A stretch of 6,667 nucleotides of DNA from JADFOB01 sp964651325 (GTDB taxonomy: Bacteria > Planctomycetota > Phycisphaerae > UBA1845). The number at the start of each line of letters is the position of its first letter. The stretch's first letter is position 1. Both the position numbers and the translations under genes were made by a program. The notes under the pieces are model-generated. The model did no database searches, was not told the origin of the DNA, and saw nothing but the letters and a program-made list of their open reading frames with translations. Shown here piece after piece: positions 5,871 to 6,667 of the stretch. Location: positions 1 through 6,667 of the forward strand of contig CAZYXP010000195.1 of the NCBI GenBank assembly GCA_964651325.1, written 5' to 3'.

Positions 5871-5877
5871 TGAGACA

Positions 5878-6667
5878 TTGGTTGAAGGAAACGACACCCC
5901 GGTACGCGCGCGATTCGCCCCGTCGCCCACGGGCTACCTGCACATCGGCGGCGCGCGAACGGTGCTGTTCAACTGGCTTGTTGCTCGAAAATCGGGTGGA
6001 ACCTTCGTCCTGCGCATCGAGGACACCGACCGCACACGACACATCGAGGATTCCGTCGAGAAAATCCGCGCGGACCTTCGGTGGCTGGGCATGAATTGGG
6101 ACGAAGGACCGGACATCGGCGGCGAATTCGGGCCCTACGTTCAGAGTGAGCGGTTGGACATCTACAACGAGCACATCGACCGACTCCTGACCAGCGGCCA
6201 CGCATACTATGCCTTTGAGACCCCGGCCGAGCTTGACGCGATGCGCAAAGAGGCCACGGCGGCCAAGCGCAACATCAGCTATCAACGACCCGATCCACTA
6301 CCGACAATCCAACAGGGACAAGCCGCCAAGGACGCAGGCAAGCCACCGGTCGTACGATTCAAAATGTCTGGCGAGGACATCACCGTTCACGACGATATTC
6401 TCGGTAACGTGACCCTCGCCGCGGATCAGCTAGAGGATTTCGTGATCCAAAAATCCGACGGCTTCCCAACGTATCATCTCGCATGCGTCGTCGACGACGA
6501 ACTCATGGCCATCACGCATGTGCTGCGCGGCCAAGAACACCTGATGAACACGCCCAAGCACATCGCGATGCAACGGGCCTTCGGTTTTGGCACGCCCCGC
6601 TACGCCCATCTTCCCGTGATCTTCAACATGGACGGCAGCAAGATGAGCAAACGCGATAAAGAGAAGG
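5878..6667 (+). CDS. gltX: Glutamyl-tRNA synthetase, N-terminal half (runs off window end)
   Basis: GltX charges tRNA-Glu with glutamate in the cytoplasm; it is a class I aminoacyl-tRNA synthetase. The frame is open for 263 codons to the window edge. The Rossmann-fold signature RFAPSPTGYLHIGGART (12-28) contains the HIGH-type motif HIGG (22-25). LRIEDTDRTR, LRWLGMNWDEGPD, YVQSERLDIY and VVDDELMAITHVLRGQEH follow in family order. KMSKR (255-259), the second ATP-binding motif, ends the visible part, so the anticodon-binding half is missing from the window. The Cys-rich zinc site known in E. coli GltX is not apparent: the equivalent stretch reads YYAFETPAEL. The start is TTG 5878, preceded by GGGAG at 7 nt. 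Whether the enzyme is discriminating or also charges tRNA-Gln cannot be told from this half. Confidence 0.95.
   Translation, partial: MVEGNDTPVRARFAPSPTGYLHIGGARTVLFNWLVARKSGGTFVLRIEDTDRTRHIEDSVEKIRADLRWLGMNWDEGPDIGGEFGPYVQSERLDIYNEHIDRLLTSGHAYYAFETPAELDAMRKEATAAKRNISYQRPDPLPTIQQGQAAKDAGKPPVVRFKMSGEDITVHDDILGNVTLAADQLEDFVIQKSDGFPTYHLACVVDDELMAITHVLRGQEHLMNTPKHIAMQRAFGFGTPRYAHLPVIFNMDGSKMSKRDKEK

Larger units (their letters stand above)
5713..5877 (+). other. pssA-gltX intergenic spacer
   Basis: No gene is seen in these 165 bases. They contain a 7-bp inverted repeat, TACAATG (5750-5756) with CATTGTA (5778-5784), a weak promoter candidate and a hairpin with a T tract. The spacing and the terminator-like element suggest gltX is transcribed separately from psd-pssA, at least in part. 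Confidence 0.55.

Noticed and set aside
5845..5877. ATG at 5845 as gltX start
   Set aside because: It has no SD and would translate the T tract. TTG 5878 has GGGAG 7 nt upstream and begins shortly before the conserved RFAPSPTG motif.

Overview
The window is GC-rich bacterial chromosome holding mostly housekeeping genes. I see no mobile element, CRISPR array, rRNA or tRNA. The best guess for the source is a member of the Planctomycetota or a similar environmental lineage. That guess rests on weak cues: a large exported FG-GAP/VCBS-repeat protein, several genes without an obvious Shine-Dalgarno (SD) sequence, TTG/GTG start candidates, and hairpin-rich intergenic DNA. No marker in the window settles it.

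Layout. (1) Bases 1-1587, plus strand: the 3' end of a gene for a secreted FG-GAP/VCBS beta-propeller-type protein. (2) Bases 1588-1895: a non-coding stretch between two convergent genes, packed with inverted repeats, including a two-tier hairpin of 24 base pairs at 1729-1792, plus short tandem repeats. (3) Minus strand, 3717 down to 1896: eno (enolase) followed after 4 nt by an FtsB/DivIC-like cell-division protein. The eno-ftsB order is also found in E. coli and supports the FtsB call. (4) Bases 3718-4007: divergent intergenic region between eno and psd. (5) Plus strand, 4008-5712: psd then pssA, the two steps from CDP-diacylglycerol to phosphatidylethanolamine, separated by a 12-bp tandem duplication that repeats the psd stop codon. 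(6) Bases 5713-5877: a spacer with a hairpin plus an 8-T tract. (7) From 5878 to the window end: the N-terminal half of gltX (glutamyl-tRNA synthetase), from a TTG start with a good SD through the KMSKR motif.

Functionally, psd and pssA form a membrane-phospholipid operon in which the PssA product is the Psd substrate. eno and ftsB are probably one transcript linking glycolysis and division only by position. gltX probably begins a separate transcription unit. I found no convincing new multi-gene system. The points worth a second look are the structured intergenic element at 1729-1792, the two-membrane-segment FtsB-like protein, the stop-codon microduplication carrying anti-SD-like CCTCC between psd and pssA, and the terminator-like hairpin just ahead of gltX.
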